This document shows, one piece after another, positions 34,023 to 43,475 of a stretch of 64,000 nucleotides of DNA. The position numbers were made by a program, and so were the translations under genes. Within the stretch, counting starts at the first letter, position 1. Each line of letters opens with the position of its first letter. The DNA comes from Streptomyces sp. HPF1205. Its GTDB lineage: Bacteria; Actinomycetota; Actinomycetes; Streptomycetales; Streptomycetaceae. Location: positions 186,001 to 250,000 of the forward strand of contig NZ_JAINVH010000001.1 in NCBI RefSeq assembly GCF_020400825.1. The letters are read 5' to 3'. A model generated the notes under the pieces. It saw nothing but the letters and a program-made list of their open reading frames with translations, had not been told where the DNA came from and searched no databases.

Positions 34023-35279
34023 ATGGGACGGCGAGTGGTGATAACCGGCATTGGGGTCGTGGCGCCGGGGGGTGTCGGCGTCAAGGACTTCTGGAGTCTG
34101 CTCAGCGACGGCCGCACCGCGACACGAGGCATCACGTTTTTCGATCCCACCCCGTTCCGTTCCCGCGTGGCGGCCGAGGTCGACTTCGACCCGGAAGCCC
34201 ACGGACTGAGCCCGCAGGAGATCCGCCGGATGGACCGGGCGGCGCAGTTCGCGGTGGTGACCGCGGCCGAGGCGCTGGCCGGCAGCGGTCTGGACGCGGC
34301 GGACCTCGACCCGTACCGCACCGGCGTCACCGTCGGCAGCGCGGTGGGCGCCACCATGGGCCTGGACCAGGAGTACCGCGTCACCAGCGACGGCGGGCGG
34401 CTGGACCTCAACGACCACCGCTACGCGGTACCGCACCTCTACGACTACTTCGTACCCAGTTCGTTCGCGAGCGAGGTGGCCTGGTCCACCGGCGCCGAGG
34501 GGCCGGCCACGGTGGTCTCCACCGGCTGCACCTCCGGACTGGACTCGGTCGGGTACGCGGCCGAGCTGATCCGCGAGGGCAGCGTCGACGTGATGATCGC
34601 CGGCGCCACCGACGCCCCGATCTCCCCGATCACGGTCGCCTGCTTCGACGCGATCAAGGCCACCACCTCGCGCAACGACGACCCCGAGCACGCCTCCCGC
34701 CCCTTCGACGGCACCCGCAACGGCTTCGTCCTCGGCGAGGGTTCGGCGATGTTCGTCCTGGAGGAGTACGAGCGGGCCCGCGCGCGCGGCGCGCACGTCT
34801 ACGCCGAGATCGCCGGGTACGCGACCCGCTCGAACGCCTTCCACATGACCGGGTTGCGTCCGGACGGCGCCGAGATGGCCGAGGCGATCCGCACCGCGCT
34901 GGCCGAGGCGCGGATGAATCCCGACGAGATCGACTACGTCAACGCGCACGGCTCGGGCACCAAGCAGAACGACCGCCACGAGACGGCGGCCGTCAAGCGG
35001 GTCCTGGGCGAGCACGCCTACCGCACCCCGATGAGCTCGATCAAGTCCATGGTCGGGCACTCGCTCGGCGCGATCGGCTCCATCGAGATCGCCGCCTCCG
35101 CGCTGGCCATCGAGAACAACCTGGTCCCGCCGACGGCCAACCTGCACGAGCCGGACCCGGAGTGCGACCTGGACTACGTCCCCCTCACCGCCCGCGAGCA
35201 GCGCACGGACACCGTGCTGACCGTGGGCAGCGGCTTCGGCGGCTTCCAGAGCGCGATGGTGCTGCGGAGGGTGGCATGA
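34023..35279 (+). CDS. Ketosynthase alpha of a type II minimal PKS
   Basis: Predicted 418 aa. The condensing-enzyme triad is present: nucleophile Cys169 in STGCTSG, His in [12 protein letters not shown] and His in SMVGHSLGA. It forms a heterodimer with KS-beta and extends acetate/malonate units on the ACP. The ATG at 34023 follows GAAGGGAGC. Its stop overlaps the KS-beta start (ATGA), as in nearly all type II systems. The cluster contains no malonyl transferase, so that would be borrowed from fatty acid synthesis. Confidence 0.97.
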   Translation: MGRRVVITGIGVVAPGGVGVKDFWSLLSDGRTATRGITFFDPTPFRSRVAAEVDFDPEAHGLSPQEIRRMDRAAQFAVVTAAEALAGSGLDAADLDPYRTGVTVGSAVGATMGLDQEYRVTSDGGRLDLNDHRYAVPHLYDYFVPSSFASEVAWSTGAEGPATVVSTGCTSGLDSVGYAAELIREGSVDVMIAGATDAPISPITVACFDAIKATTSRNDDPEHASRPFDGTRNGFVLGEGSAMFVLEEYERARARGAHVYAEIAGYATRSNAFHMTGLRPDGAEMAEAIRTALAEARMNPDEIDYVNAHGSGTKQNDRHETAAVKRVLGEHAYRTPMSSIKSMVGHSLGAIGSIEIAASALAIENNLVPPTANLHEPDPECDLDYVPLTAREQRTDTVLTVGSGFGGFQSAMVLRRVA

Positions 35280-36586
35280 GCACCCCCGCGCCTGCGACCG
35301 CGCCTGCCCGGGCGACCGCGAACGCCCCGGCGGACGCGCCTGCCCCGGCGACCGCGAATGCGAACGCGACCGCGTCCGCCCGCGTCGTCGTCACCGGCAT
35401 CGGCGTCACGGCCCCCAACGGCCTGGGCACGGACGCCTTCTGGGCGGCCACGCTGGAGGGCAGGAGCGGCATCGGGCCGGTCAGGAGGTTCGACGCGCAG
35501 GGCTACCCCGCCAAGCTGGCCGGCGAGGTCCCCGGCTTCGTCGCCGAGGACCACCTGCCCGGCCGGCTCATCCCGCAGACCGACCACATGACCCGGCTCG
35601 CCCTGGTCGCCGCCGACTGGGCGCTCGCGGACGCGGGCGTCACGCCCGGCGAGTGGGAGCAGTTCGACATGGGCGTGGTCACCGCCAGTTCGGCCGGCGG
35701 CTTCGAGTTCGGCGGCAACGAACTGCGGAAGCTGTGGGCCAAGGGCGGGCAGTACGTCAGCGCGTACCAGTCCTTCGCCTGGTTCTACGCCGTGAACACC
35801 GGTCAGATCTCCATCCGCAACGGGATGAAGGGCCCCAGCGGTGTCGTCGTCTCCGACCAGGCGGGCGGCCTCGACGCCCTCGCCCAGGCCCGGCGGGCGA
35901 TCCGCAGGGGCAGCCGGCTGATCGTCTCCGGCGGGGTTGACGGGTCGATCTGCCCGTGGGGCTGGATCGCGCAGCTCGCCGCCGGGCGGCTGAGCACCGA
36001 CGACGACCCGGCCACCGCCTTCCGCCCGTTCGACGCGGGGGCGGCCGGCTACGTCCCCGGCGAGGGCGGCGCGCTGCTCGTCCTCGAGGACGCCGCATCC
36101 GCGCGGGCCCGCGGCGCGCGCGTGTACGGCGAACTCGCCGGATACGCCGCCACCTTCGACCCGCGGCCGGGCAGCGGGCGCGAGCCCGGGCTGCGGCGGG
36201 CGATCGTGACCGCCCTGGCGGACGCGGGACTGACGCCCGCCGACATCGACGTGGTCTTCGCCGACGGGGCCGGCGTACCGGAACTCGACCGGCAGGAGGC
36301 CGCGGCCATCGGCGCGGTCTTCGGGCCGCGCGGGGTGCCGGTCACCGCCCCCAAGACCATGACGGGACGCCTCTACTCCGGCGCCGCCTCCCTCGACACG
36401 GCCGCCGCGCTGCTGTCGATCAGGGACGGGGTCGTCCCGCCCACCACCAATGTCGCGCCCGCGCCCGAGTACGCCCTCGACCTCGTCACAGGGCACGCCC
36501 GCCGCGCCCGTGTCGACGCGGCCCTGGTGATCGCCCGCGGCTACGGCGGCTTCAACTCCGCGCTGGTCGTGCGCCGCCCCCGGTGA
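35276..36586 (+). CDS. Ketosynthase beta / chain length factor
   Basis: Predicted 436 aa. The catalytic Cys is replaced by Gln195 in VVSDQAGG, the hallmark of KS-beta, which decarboxylates malonyl-ACP and sets chain length. An Ala/Pro/Thr/Asn-rich extension of about 33 residues precedes the usual [13 protein letters not shown] start, longer than in most CLFs. Translation is coupled to KS-alpha. The gap to the ACP gene (36587-36710) is a CCACGCCACC-type repeat with no gene. By family context, a decaketide is expected if the product is an angucyclinone. Confidence 0.96.
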   Translation: MSTPAPATAPARATANAPADAPAPATANANATASARVVVTGIGVTAPNGLGTDAFWAATLEGRSGIGPVRRFDAQGYPAKLAGEVPGFVAEDHLPGRLIPQTDHMTRLALVAADWALADAGVTPGEWEQFDMGVVTASSAGGFEFGGNELRKLWAKGGQYVSAYQSFAWFYAVNTGQISIRNGMKGPSGVVVSDQAGGLDALAQARRAIRRGSRLIVSGGVDGSICPWGWIAQLAAGRLSTDDDPATAFRPFDAGAAGYVPGEGGALLVLEDAASARARGARVYGELAGYAATFDPRPGSGREPGLRRAIVTALADAGLTPADIDVVFADGAGVPELDRQEAAAIGAVFGPRGVPVTAPKTMTGRLYSGAASLDTAAALLSIRDGVVPPTTNVAPAPEYALDLVTGHARRARVDAALVIARGYGGFNSALVVRRPR

Positions 36587-36710
36587 CCCGGGCCCCCGGC
36601 GTCTCCACGCCACCCGCGGCTCCACGCCACCCGTCCCGACGCCACCTCGCCCCGGCGCCACCCCGTTCCTCGACGCCTCGCGCGTTTCACCCGCCCCAGA
36701 AGGGACCGCC

Positions 36711-36971
36711 ATGGAACTCACCATCGATGACCTCAAGCGCATCCTGCGCGCCGCCGCCGGCGAGGAAGAAGGCATCGACCTCGACGGCGACATCCTCGAC
36801 CAGACCTTCGAGAACCTCGGTTACGACTCGCTGGCCCTGCTGGAGACCGGCAGCATCATCGAGCGCGAGCACGGGATCGAGCTGGAGGACACGGCGGTCA
36901 CCGTCGCCGAGACGCCGCGTGTCCTGCTCTCGGTCGTCAACGAGCAGCTCGCCGCCGCGCGCGCGGCCTGA
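36711..36971 (+). CDS. Acyl carrier protein of the type II PKS
   Basis: Predicted 86 aa. The phosphopantetheine site is Ser40 in GYDSLALLE; helix I (LTIDDLKRILRAAAG) and the acidic helix II-III surface are as expected. It carries the growing polyketide. It starts after AAGGGACC, 124 nt downstream of KS-beta, an unusually wide spacing for this trio. The 36972-37146 gap contains repeated GGGCTCGTGCGGG-like units. Confidence 0.96.
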   Translation: MELTIDDLKRILRAAAGEEEGIDLDGDILDQTFENLGYDSLALLETGSIIEREHGIELEDTAVTVAETPRVLLSVVNEQLAAARAA

Positions 36972-37146
36972 GCCGCACCGGCACCGAGGGCCGCGGCCGA
37001 CGAGGGCCGGCCCGGAGCCGTCAACGGGCTCGTACGGGCTCGGGCGGGCTCGTGCGGGTTCATGGAGGCCCCTGCGGGCTCATGCGGGCCGGCCAAGGCC
37101 CGCGCACCACCCCACCAGGCACAGCACACCACTCGGAGGAGCAGTC

Positions 37147-37932
37147 ATGTCGAACGAGGGGCAGCGGGTCGCTCTCGTCACCGGGGCCACCAGCGGGATC
37201 GGGCTCGCCGTCACGCGGACCCTGGCGGCGGGCGGACACTCGGTGTTCATCTGCGCGCGGACGCCGGAGAGCGTGGAAGTGACCGTCAAGGAACTGCGCG
37301 ACGAGGGACTGGACGTCGACGGCACCGCGTGCGACGTGACGTCGAAGGCCGACGTCAAGGCGTTCGTGTCGGCCGCGGTCGAACGCTTCGGGCCGGTGGA
37401 CGTCCTGGTGAACAACGCCGGCCGCAGCGGTGGCGGGGTGACCGCCGACATCGAGGACGAGCTGTGGTTCGCGGTGATGGACACCAACCTCAACAGCGTG
37501 TTCCTGATGACCCGCGAGGTCCTGAACACCGGCGGCATGCGCCACCGCGACCGCGGCCGGATCATCAACATCGCCTCCACCGCGGGCAAGCAGGGCGTCG
37601 TGCTGGGCGCCCCGTACTCCGCCTCCAAGCACGGCGTGGTCGGCTTCACCAAGGCCCTGGGCAACGAGCTGGCGCCCACCGGCATCACCGTCAACGCCGT
37701 CTGCCCCGGCTACGTCGAGACGCCGATGGCTCAGCGGGTCCGGCAGGGCTACGCGGCCGCGTACGACACCAGTGAGGAAGCGATTCTGCAGAGGTTCCAG
37801 GCCAAGATCCCGCTCGGCCGCTACTCCACCCCGGACGAGGTGGCCGGACTCGTCGGCTACCTCGCCACGGACACCGCCGCCTCCATCACCGCCCAGGCCA
37901 TCAACGTCTGCGGCGGTCTCGGCAACTTCTGA
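37147..37932 (+). CDS. C9 polyketide ketoreductase (ActIII family)
   Basis: Predicted 261 aa SDR. TGATSGIG begins at residue 12; the tetrad residues Ser144, Tyr157 and Lys161 fall at exactly the numbers I recall for the actinorhodin KR. It would reduce the C9 carbonyl of the nascent chain with NADPH after first-ring folding. GGAGGAGC precedes the ATG at 37147. It lies between ACP and aromatase, the gene order of angucycline clusters. Confidence 0.96.
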   Translation: MSNEGQRVALVTGATSGIGLAVTRTLAAGGHSVFICARTPESVEVTVKELRDEGLDVDGTACDVTSKADVKAFVSAAVERFGPVDVLVNNAGRSGGGVTADIEDELWFAVMDTNLNSVFLMTREVLNTGGMRHRDRGRIINIASTAGKQGVVLGAPYSASKHGVVGFTKALGNELAPTGITVNAVCPGYVETPMAQRVRQGYAAAYDTSEEAILQRFQAKIPLGRYSTPDEVAGLVGYLATDTAASITAQAINVCGGLGNF

Positions 37933-37974
37933 CTCCTTTACCCAGGCCCGCGCGAGTGTGAGGGGAAACCAGCC

Positions 37975-38919
37975 ATGACGCACAACGGCCACCGCGAGGT
38001 GGAGCACGAGATCACGATCAGCGCGCCGGCCGCCGCCGTCTACCGGCTGATCGCCGAGGTGGAGAACTGGCCGCGGATCTTCCCGCCCACGGTCTTCGTC
38101 GACCACGTGGAGCGCTCCGCGGACCAGGAGCGGATCCGGATCTGGGCGACGGCGGGCGGCACCGCGAAGAACTGGACCTCGCGCCGCGTGCTGGACCCGC
38201 GCGAGCTGCGGATCGAGTTCCGCCAGGAGGTCTCCGCCCCGCCGGTCGCGGCCATGGGCGGCACCTGGATCATCGAGCCGCTCTCCAGCGGCGAGTCCCG
38301 GGTGCGGCTGCTGCACGACTACCGGGCCATCGACGACGACCCGGACGGCCTGCGGTGGATCGACGAGGCGGTGGACCGCAACAGCCGGTCCGAACTGGCG
38401 GCGCTGAAGGCCAACGTCGAGGCCGCCGTCAACTCCGAGGACCTGCTGCTGTCCTTCACCGACACGGTGCGGATCAACGGCCACGCCAAGGACGTCTACG
38501 ACTTCATCAACGAGGCCCAGCTGTGGAAGGAGCGGCTGCCGCACGTGGCCCGGGTCTCGCTGCAGGAGGAGACGCCCGGGCTGCAGATCCTGGAGATGGA
38601 CACCCTCACCAAGGACGGCTCCTCGCACACCACCAAGTCGGTCCGGGTGACCTTCCCGCACAGCCGGATCGTGTACAAGCAGATCACGCTGCCCGCGCTG
38701 ATGACGCTGCACACCGGCTACTGGCTGTTCGAGGAGGACTCCGAGGGCGTCAACGCCACCTCGCAGCACACCGTGGTGATCAACACCGCCAACATCGCGC
38801 GGATCCTCGGCGAGTCGGCGACCGTGGCGGACGCCAAGGACTACGTGCAGAACGCGCTGAGCACCAACAGCCGCGCGACGCTGGGCCACGCCAAGGACTA
38901 CGCGGAAGGCCGGCGGTGA
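37975..38919 (+). CDS. Bifunctional aromatase/cyclase (didomain SRPBCC)
   Basis: Predicted 314 aa with two START/SRPBCC domains in tandem (residues about 8-150 and 165-310). The first begins VEHEITISAPAAAVYRLIAE with NWPRIFPPTVFVDH; the second has TDTVRINGHAKDVYDFINEA and ends TLGHAKDYAEGRR. Didomain enzymes of this size act on C9-reduced chains to close and aromatise the first ring. Its stop overlaps the next GTG (GTGA). Confidence 0.95.
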   Translation: MTHNGHREVEHEITISAPAAAVYRLIAEVENWPRIFPPTVFVDHVERSADQERIRIWATAGGTAKNWTSRRVLDPRELRIEFRQEVSAPPVAAMGGTWIIEPLSSGESRVRLLHDYRAIDDDPDGLRWIDEAVDRNSRSELAALKANVEAAVNSEDLLLSFTDTVRINGHAKDVYDFINEAQLWKERLPHVARVSLQEETPGLQILEMDTLTKDGSSHTTKSVRVTFPHSRIVYKQITLPALMTLHTGYWLFEEDSEGVNATSQHTVVINTANIARILGESATVADAKDYVQNALSTNSRATLGHAKDYAEGRR

Positions 38920-41900
38920 GCGGCGGCACGGTGGGTACGGGCGGTACGGGCGGTACGGGACGCGCGGGCGGCACGGGCCGGGAGCACCACCAGGTCGTGA
39001 TCGTGGGCGCCGGGCCGGTGGGACTGCTGCTGGCCGGCGAGCTGCGGCTGGGCGGGGCCGAGGTCGTGGTGCTGGAGCGGCTCGCCGAGCCGACCACCGA
39101 GTCGCGCGCCTCCACGCTGCACGCCCGCACCATGGAACTGCTCGACCAGCGCGGTCTGCTGGCCGACCTCGGCACTCCGCCCAACGAGCCGATGGGCCAC
39201 TTCGGCGGCATCCCGCTGCCGCTGACCGGGCCCACCACCCGCTACCCGGGCCAGTGGAAGGTTCCGCAGGCCGCCGCCGAGGCCCTGCTCGCCCGCTGGG
39301 CGGCCGGGCTCGGCGCGGACATCCGCCGCCGGCACGAACTGGTCTCCCTCGCACAGGCCCCCGACCGCGTCGAGGCCGAGGTGGCCACACCGGCCGGCGC
39401 GGTGCGGCTGACCGCCGACTACCTGGTCGGCTGCGACGGCGAGGACAGCGCGGTACGGCGGCTGGCCGGGTTCGCCTTCCCCGGCTCGGACGCCACCAAG
39501 GAACTGCTGCGGGCCGACGTCCTTGGCCTCGACATCCCCAACCGGCGCTTCCAGCGGCTGCCGCACGGGGTGGCCATCGCCGCCACCCGTGACGGCGTCA
39601 CCCGCGTCATGATGCACGAGTTCGGCCGCGAGGTGCGCCCCCGTACCGGCGAACCGGAGTTCGCCGAGATCGCCGCGACCTGGCGGCGCGTCACCGGCGA
39701 GGACATCTCGGGCGGGACCCCGGTGTGGCGCAACGCCTTCGGCAACACCACCCGGCAGGCCGCCGCGTACCGGCAGGGCCGGGTGCTGCTGGCCGGGGAC
39801 GCCGCGCACCGGCAGATGCCGGTCGGCGGGCAGGCGCTCAACCTGGGCCTGCAGGACGCCGCCAACCTCGGCTGGAAACTCGCCGCCGAGGTCACCGGCC
39901 GGGCGCCGGCCGGGCTGCTGGACACGTACCACGCCGAGCGGCACGCGGTCGGGGCGCGGGTGCTGGCCAACATCGAGGCGCAGACCGTGATCCTCTTCGG
40001 CGGCCCCGAGGTCGAGTCCGTGCGCGACTCCACCGCCGAGATGATCGAGCGGATCCCGGTGGTCCGCGGCCACCTCGCCGGCATGATCAGCGGCCTGGAC
40101 ATCCGGTACGAGACAGGCGGCCACGCCCTGGCCGGCCGCCGCGTCCCGCACATCGAGCTGACCGCCGGCGGACGGCCGACCAGCACGACGGCCCTGCTGC
40201 GGCCGGGCCGCGGTGTGCTGCTGGAGCTCGGCGGCGGGCGGCGCCCGAGGACGGCGGCAGCCGCGGGCGGCTGGGCGGGCCGGGTGGACGTGGTGACGGC
40301 GACGGCCGCGCCCGGTTCGGCACTGGACGGCGTACGCACGGTGCTGCTGCGGCCCGACGGATACGTGGCCTGGGCCGCGGCCCGCGCCACCGATCCCGTA
40401 CCGGCGCTGCGCCGCTGGTTCGGCGAGCCGCGGCCCGCCGAGGCGGCCCTGCCCGGCGAGGCCGGCACCGAAGCCGCGCACGCAGCCGCTCCGGAAGCCG
40501 TACGGGAAGCCGCTCCCGCTCCCGCGTCCGCCGCCGTTCCCGCGGCTGCTCCCGCGTCCGCCGCCGTTCCCGTACCCGCCCCCGTGCCCGTACCCGCCGC
40601 CGCGGGCGCGCCCGTACCCGCGGCCGCGACGACCTTCGCACGGCACGACGACGCACGCACGACACCCACGCCAACCCGAGCAGGAAGGGGCGCCTCCGTG
40701 CCCAGCAAAGCCAAGGCAGTCGTGCCGGCCACCAAGGCCGGCGAGCAGCAGAACTGCGATGTCCTGATCATCGGCTCGGGCCTGGCGGGCTCGGTCAGCG
40801 CCTCGATCCTGGCCCGCAACGGCGCCAAGGTGGTGCTCGTCGACGCCGCCAGCCACCCCAGGATGGCGATCGGCGAGTCGATGACCCCGCAGCTCATCGA
40901 GTGGCTGCACATCCTCGCGGAGCGGTTCGACATCCCCGAGCTGCACCACCTGCTCGACGTGAAGGCCGTGCACCGCCACATCGGCCCCTTCCACGGCAAG
41001 AAGCAGTCCTTCGGCTTCATCAGGCACGAGGCGGGCAAGGAGCCCGACCCGCGCGAGGCCTGCCAGTTCGTGATCCCGAAGCTGCTGACCGAGGCCAGCC
41101 ACCTGTTCCGGCAGGACACCGACGCCTACTACTTCCACGTCGCGGCCAAGTACGGCACGCTCACCCGGCAGAACTGGCGGGTCGCCGATCTCGACTTCGA
41201 CGACGACGGGGTGACCGTCACCGGCCAGAACGGCGAGGTCTTCCGGGCCCGCTACCTCATCGACGCCTCCGGCTTCCGCTCGCTGCTGGCCGAGAAGTTC
41301 GACCTGCGCGACAAGCCGGCCCGTTTCAAGCACCACGCCCGGTCGCTGTTCACGCACTACATCGGCGTCAAGCCGTTCGACGACGTCAGCCACCACCCGC
41401 ACAGCCTGCGCCCGCCGAAGGTCTCGCCCTGGAACGGCGGCACCCTGCACCACCTCATCGAGCGCGGCTGGTTCTGGATCATCCCCTTCAACAACGTGGA
41501 GGGGTCCAAGAACCCGGTGTGCAGCGTCGGCCTGACCTTCGACGAGCGGACGTACCCCAAGCCGAAGGACATGACGCCGGAAGAGGAGTTCAACAAGTAC
41601 CTCGACATGTACCCGGCGGTGAAGCGGCAGTTCGAGGGCGCCAAGCGGGTCCGCGAGTGGGTGTCCACCGACCGGCTGCAGTACAGCTCCAAGCAGTCCA
41701 TCGGCTACCGCTGGTGCCTGATGTCGCACGCGGCCGGCTTCCTGGACCCGCTGTACTCGCGCGGCCTGTCCAACACCTTCGAGGTCGTCTACTCGCTGAT
41801 GGCGCGGCTGCTGCCGGCGCTGCAGGACGACGACTTCTCGGTGGAGCGGTTCGAGTACGTCGACCGGCTGGAGCGCGGCCTGCTCCACTACAACGACCAG

Positions 41901-42395
41901 CTCGTCAACAGCTCGTACATCGCCTTCTCGCACTTCCGGCTGTTCAACGCGGTCTTCCGGGTCTGGGGCGGCTTCCTGACCCCCGGCGTGATGCGGCTGA
42001 CCCGGGCGCGGGTCAACTACACGCTCACCGGTGACGAGAGCCATCTGGAGCAGCTGGAGAAGATCGACTACCCGGGGCTGTGGTACCCGGACCCGGTCTT
42101 CCGGGAGATCCTCGAACTGACCGCGGAGACCTGCGAGAAGTACGAGGCGGGCGCCATCGACGGCGACACCGCCGCCGACATCGTCTTCGACGCGCTCAAC
42201 AACTGCGACCTGCTGAACCCGACGTTCGGCTGGAAGGACCCGGAGGACACCCGGTTCATCGTGCCGACCACCGCGATGATGGCGAAGTTCATGTACTGGG
42301 GCATCCGCAAGGCCCCGGGGCAGATGCGCGACCTCGCCTCCTCCACCCTGAGCGGCACCATCCGCGCCGGCATCAAGGGCCGCAAGCTCCTGTGA
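38916..42395 (+). CDS. FAD monooxygenase fused in frame to a flavin-dependent halogenase
   Basis: One uninterrupted frame of 1159 aa. Residues about 26-500 are a class A aromatic-polyketide FAD monooxygenase: GAGPVG at 31-36, a YLVGCDG segment, and GDAAHRQMPVGGQALNLGLQ near 293. Angucycline C12/C12b oxygenases are of this type. Residues about 510-593 are an Ala/Pro/Val linker. Residues 595-1159 are a full flavin halogenase. No stop codon separates them. However, the halogenase has its own GTG at 40698 with AGGAAGGGG upstream, at the position where the stand-alone second halogenase also starts. A true fusion, or a fusion plus a separate internally started halogenase, are both possible. Confidence 0.82.
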   Translation: MSGGTVGTGGTGGTGRAGGTGREHHQVVIVGAGPVGLLLAGELRLGGAEVVVLERLAEPTTESRASTLHARTMELLDQRGLLADLGTPPNEPMGHFGGIPLPLTGPTTRYPGQWKVPQAAAEALLARWAAGLGADIRRRHELVSLAQAPDRVEAEVATPAGAVRLTADYLVGCDGEDSAVRRLAGFAFPGSDATKELLRADVLGLDIPNRRFQRLPHGVAIAATRDGVTRVMMHEFGREVRPRTGEPEFAEIAATWRRVTGEDISGGTPVWRNAFGNTTRQAAAYRQGRVLLAGDAAHRQMPVGGQALNLGLQDAANLGWKLAAEVTGRAPAGLLDTYHAERHAVGARVLANIEAQTVILFGGPEVESVRDSTAEMIERIPVVRGHLAGMISGLDIRYETGGHALAGRRVPHIELTAGGRPTSTTALLRPGRGVLLELGGGRRPRTAAAAGGWAGRVDVVTATAAPGSALDGVRTVLLRPDGYVAWAAARATDPVPALRRWFGEPRPAEAALPGEAGTEAAHAAAPEAVREAAPAPASAAVPAAAPASAAVPVPAPVPVPAAAGAPVPAAATTFARHDDARTTPTPTRAGRGASVPSKAKAVVPATKAGEQQNCDVLIIGSGLAGSVSASILARNGAKVVLVDAASHPRMAIGESMTPQLIEWLHILAERFDIPELHHLLDVKAVHRHIGPFHGKKQSFGFIRHEAGKEPDPREACQFVIPKLLTEASHLFRQDTDAYYFHVAAKYGTLTRQNWRVADLDFDDDGVTVTGQNGEVFRARYLIDASGFRSLLAEKFDLRDKPARFKHHARSLFTHYIGVKPFDDVSHHPHSLRPPKVSPWNGGTLHHLIERGWFWIIPFNNVEGSKNPVCSVGLTFDERTYPKPKDMTPEEEFNKYLDMYPAVKRQFEGAKRVREWVSTDRLQYSSKQSIGYRWCLMSHAAGFLDPLYSRGLSNTFEVVYSLMARLLPALQDDDFSVERFEYVDRLERGLLHYNDQLVNSSYIAFSHFRLFNAVFRVWGGFLTPGVMRLTRARVNYTLTGDESHLEQLEKIDYPGLWYPDPVFREILELTAETCEKYEAGAIDGDTAADIVFDALNNCDLLNPTFGWKDPEDTRFIVPTTAMMAKFMYWGIRKAPGQMRDLASSTLSGTIRAGIKGRKLL
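40698..42395 (+). CDS. Flavin-dependent halogenase 1 (internal-start form, CtcP-like)
   Basis: If translated from the GTG at 40698 the product is 565 aa. FAD motif GSGLAG is at 26-31 and the halogenase motif WFWIIP (W-x-W-x-I-P) at 258-263, the feature that separates halogenases from monooxygenases. The run HHARSLFTHYIGVKPFDD and the ending resemble halogenases of tetracycline-type phenols (CtcP), so an aromatic polyketide carbon is the expected chlorination site. Reduced FAD would come from the flavin reductase at 52464. It is a close paralogue of halogenase 2 at 47199. It is listed separately because this start is conserved between the two paralogues. Confidence 0.72.
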   Translation: MPSKAKAVVPATKAGEQQNCDVLIIGSGLAGSVSASILARNGAKVVLVDAASHPRMAIGESMTPQLIEWLHILAERFDIPELHHLLDVKAVHRHIGPFHGKKQSFGFIRHEAGKEPDPREACQFVIPKLLTEASHLFRQDTDAYYFHVAAKYGTLTRQNWRVADLDFDDDGVTVTGQNGEVFRARYLIDASGFRSLLAEKFDLRDKPARFKHHARSLFTHYIGVKPFDDVSHHPHSLRPPKVSPWNGGTLHHLIERGWFWIIPFNNVEGSKNPVCSVGLTFDERTYPKPKDMTPEEEFNKYLDMYPAVKRQFEGAKRVREWVSTDRLQYSSKQSIGYRWCLMSHAAGFLDPLYSRGLSNTFEVVYSLMARLLPALQDDDFSVERFEYVDRLERGLLHYNDQLVNSSYIAFSHFRLFNAVFRVWGGFLTPGVMRLTRARVNYTLTGDESHLEQLEKIDYPGLWYPDPVFREILELTAETCEKYEAGAIDGDTAADIVFDALNNCDLLNPTFGWKDPEDTRFIVPTTAMMAKFMYWGIRKAPGQMRDLASSTLSGTIRAGIKGRKLL

Positions 42396-42502
42396 CCGCC
42401 CCCGCCGGACTCCCGGCGGACTTCCCGGCGGCCCCCTCCGCCGCCTCCCGACCCACACCTCCGCGGGACCCCCCGACGACGGACCAAGGAAAGGGCACAC
42501 CC

Positions 42503-43150
42503 ATGCAGACCTCCCCGAAGCCCATGACCGAAGACGCCATGGACTCCTCGATGGGCGACACCTCGGTGATCCGGGAGACCAACGCGCTGACCTCCTGGGC
42601 CACCACCCGGCCCGAGCTCAACGCGGGCCCCCTGATGCGGGCCTTCGTGCGCTTCAACGTCTACCTGTACTCCAAGCCCCCGGGCGGCATCCAGAAGCGC
42701 GTGAACAAGTTCTTCCTCAACGTCAACGTGTGGGCCTACCAGCGCTCCCAGGGCCGGATCATGGGCCGGTTCGGCGACCTGGACGCGCTGCTGCTGCACA
42801 CCATGGGCCGCAAGTCCGGCAAGCCGCGGGTCGTGCCGCTGGGCTACCAGTTCGAGAACGGCGTCTTCTACGCGGTCGCCGTCCCCGGCCACTTCGACGT
42901 GCCCGGCGGCCCGAAGGCCATCCACCCGGCCTGGTACCTGAACGTCAAGGCCACGCCCGAGGCGACCATCGACATCGGCCGCGAGCAGATCGACGTGGTC
43001 GTCGACGAGATATACGGCGCCGAGCGGGACCGGATCTGGAAGATGTACACGGATGTCTACCCCTTCATCTGGGAGTTCCAGAACCGGGCCAGCCGGCTGA
43101 TCCCGGTGGTGCGGTTCACCCCGAAGGACATGCTCACCGACGGCAAGTGA
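42503..43150 (+). CDS. Deazaflavin-dependent nitroreductase-family oxidoreductase (Ddn-like)
   Basis: Predicted 215 aa. The Ddn split-barrel signature is visible in DALLLHTMGRKSGKPRVVPL followed by NGVFYAVAVPG and HPAWYLNVKATPEATIDIG. Such proteins use F420H2 to reduce quinones or nitro groups. An N-terminal extension of about 75 residues precedes the fold. In a quinone-forming cluster it may act in a tailoring reduction or in protection from redox cycling. The ATG at 42503 follows AAGGAAAGGG. It probably continues the PKS operon, 107 nt after the halogenase. Confidence 0.88.
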   Translation: MQTSPKPMTEDAMDSSMGDTSVIRETNALTSWATTRPELNAGPLMRAFVRFNVYLYSKPPGGIQKRVNKFFLNVNVWAYQRSQGRIMGRFGDLDALLLHTMGRKSGKPRVVPLGYQFENGVFYAVAVPGHFDVPGGPKAIHPAWYLNVKATPEATIDIGREQIDVVVDEIYGAERDRIWKMYTDVYPFIWEFQNRASRLIPVVRFTPKDMLTDGK

Positions 43151-43250
43151 CGCGGCGGGGCCCGTCGCGCCGGGCCCCGCCGCCCCCGGCCCCCCGTACC
43201 ACCCCCACGTATCCCTGGTTCCACCGCGACCCGGAGGGAAGCGCCCTGGC

Positions 43251-43475
43251 ATGACAACCGATTCGCAACTACCGTCCCGGAAGGGGCCGACGCCGGTGCG
43301 CACCTGGATCACGGTCGGCACGCTGGCCGCGAGCCTGCTGACGTCCGCCAACAAGTTCCGCAAGGCGAACGGCTCCACGGACTACGTCGACCACGTCGAC
43401 GTGATAGCCAGTTTCACCACCTTCTTCGTGCTCGCCGTGCGGGCGGGCCGGGGACTGAAGAGGAGAACTCCGTGA
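43251..43475 (+). CDS. Small protein of unknown function
   Basis: Predicted 74 aa. It has two moderately hydrophobic stretches (TWITVGTLAASLLTS and VDVIASFTTFFVLAVRAGRG) and a basic C-terminus, so a small membrane-associated protein is possible. I do not recognise a family. GGAGGGA lies 13 nt before the ATG, and its stop overlaps the start of the dienelactone hydrolase (GTGA), which supports real translation and a shared function. Confidence 0.72.
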   Translation: MTTDSQLPSRKGPTPVRTWITVGTLAASLLTSANKFRKANGSTDYVDHVDVIASFTTFFVLAVRAGRGLKRRTP

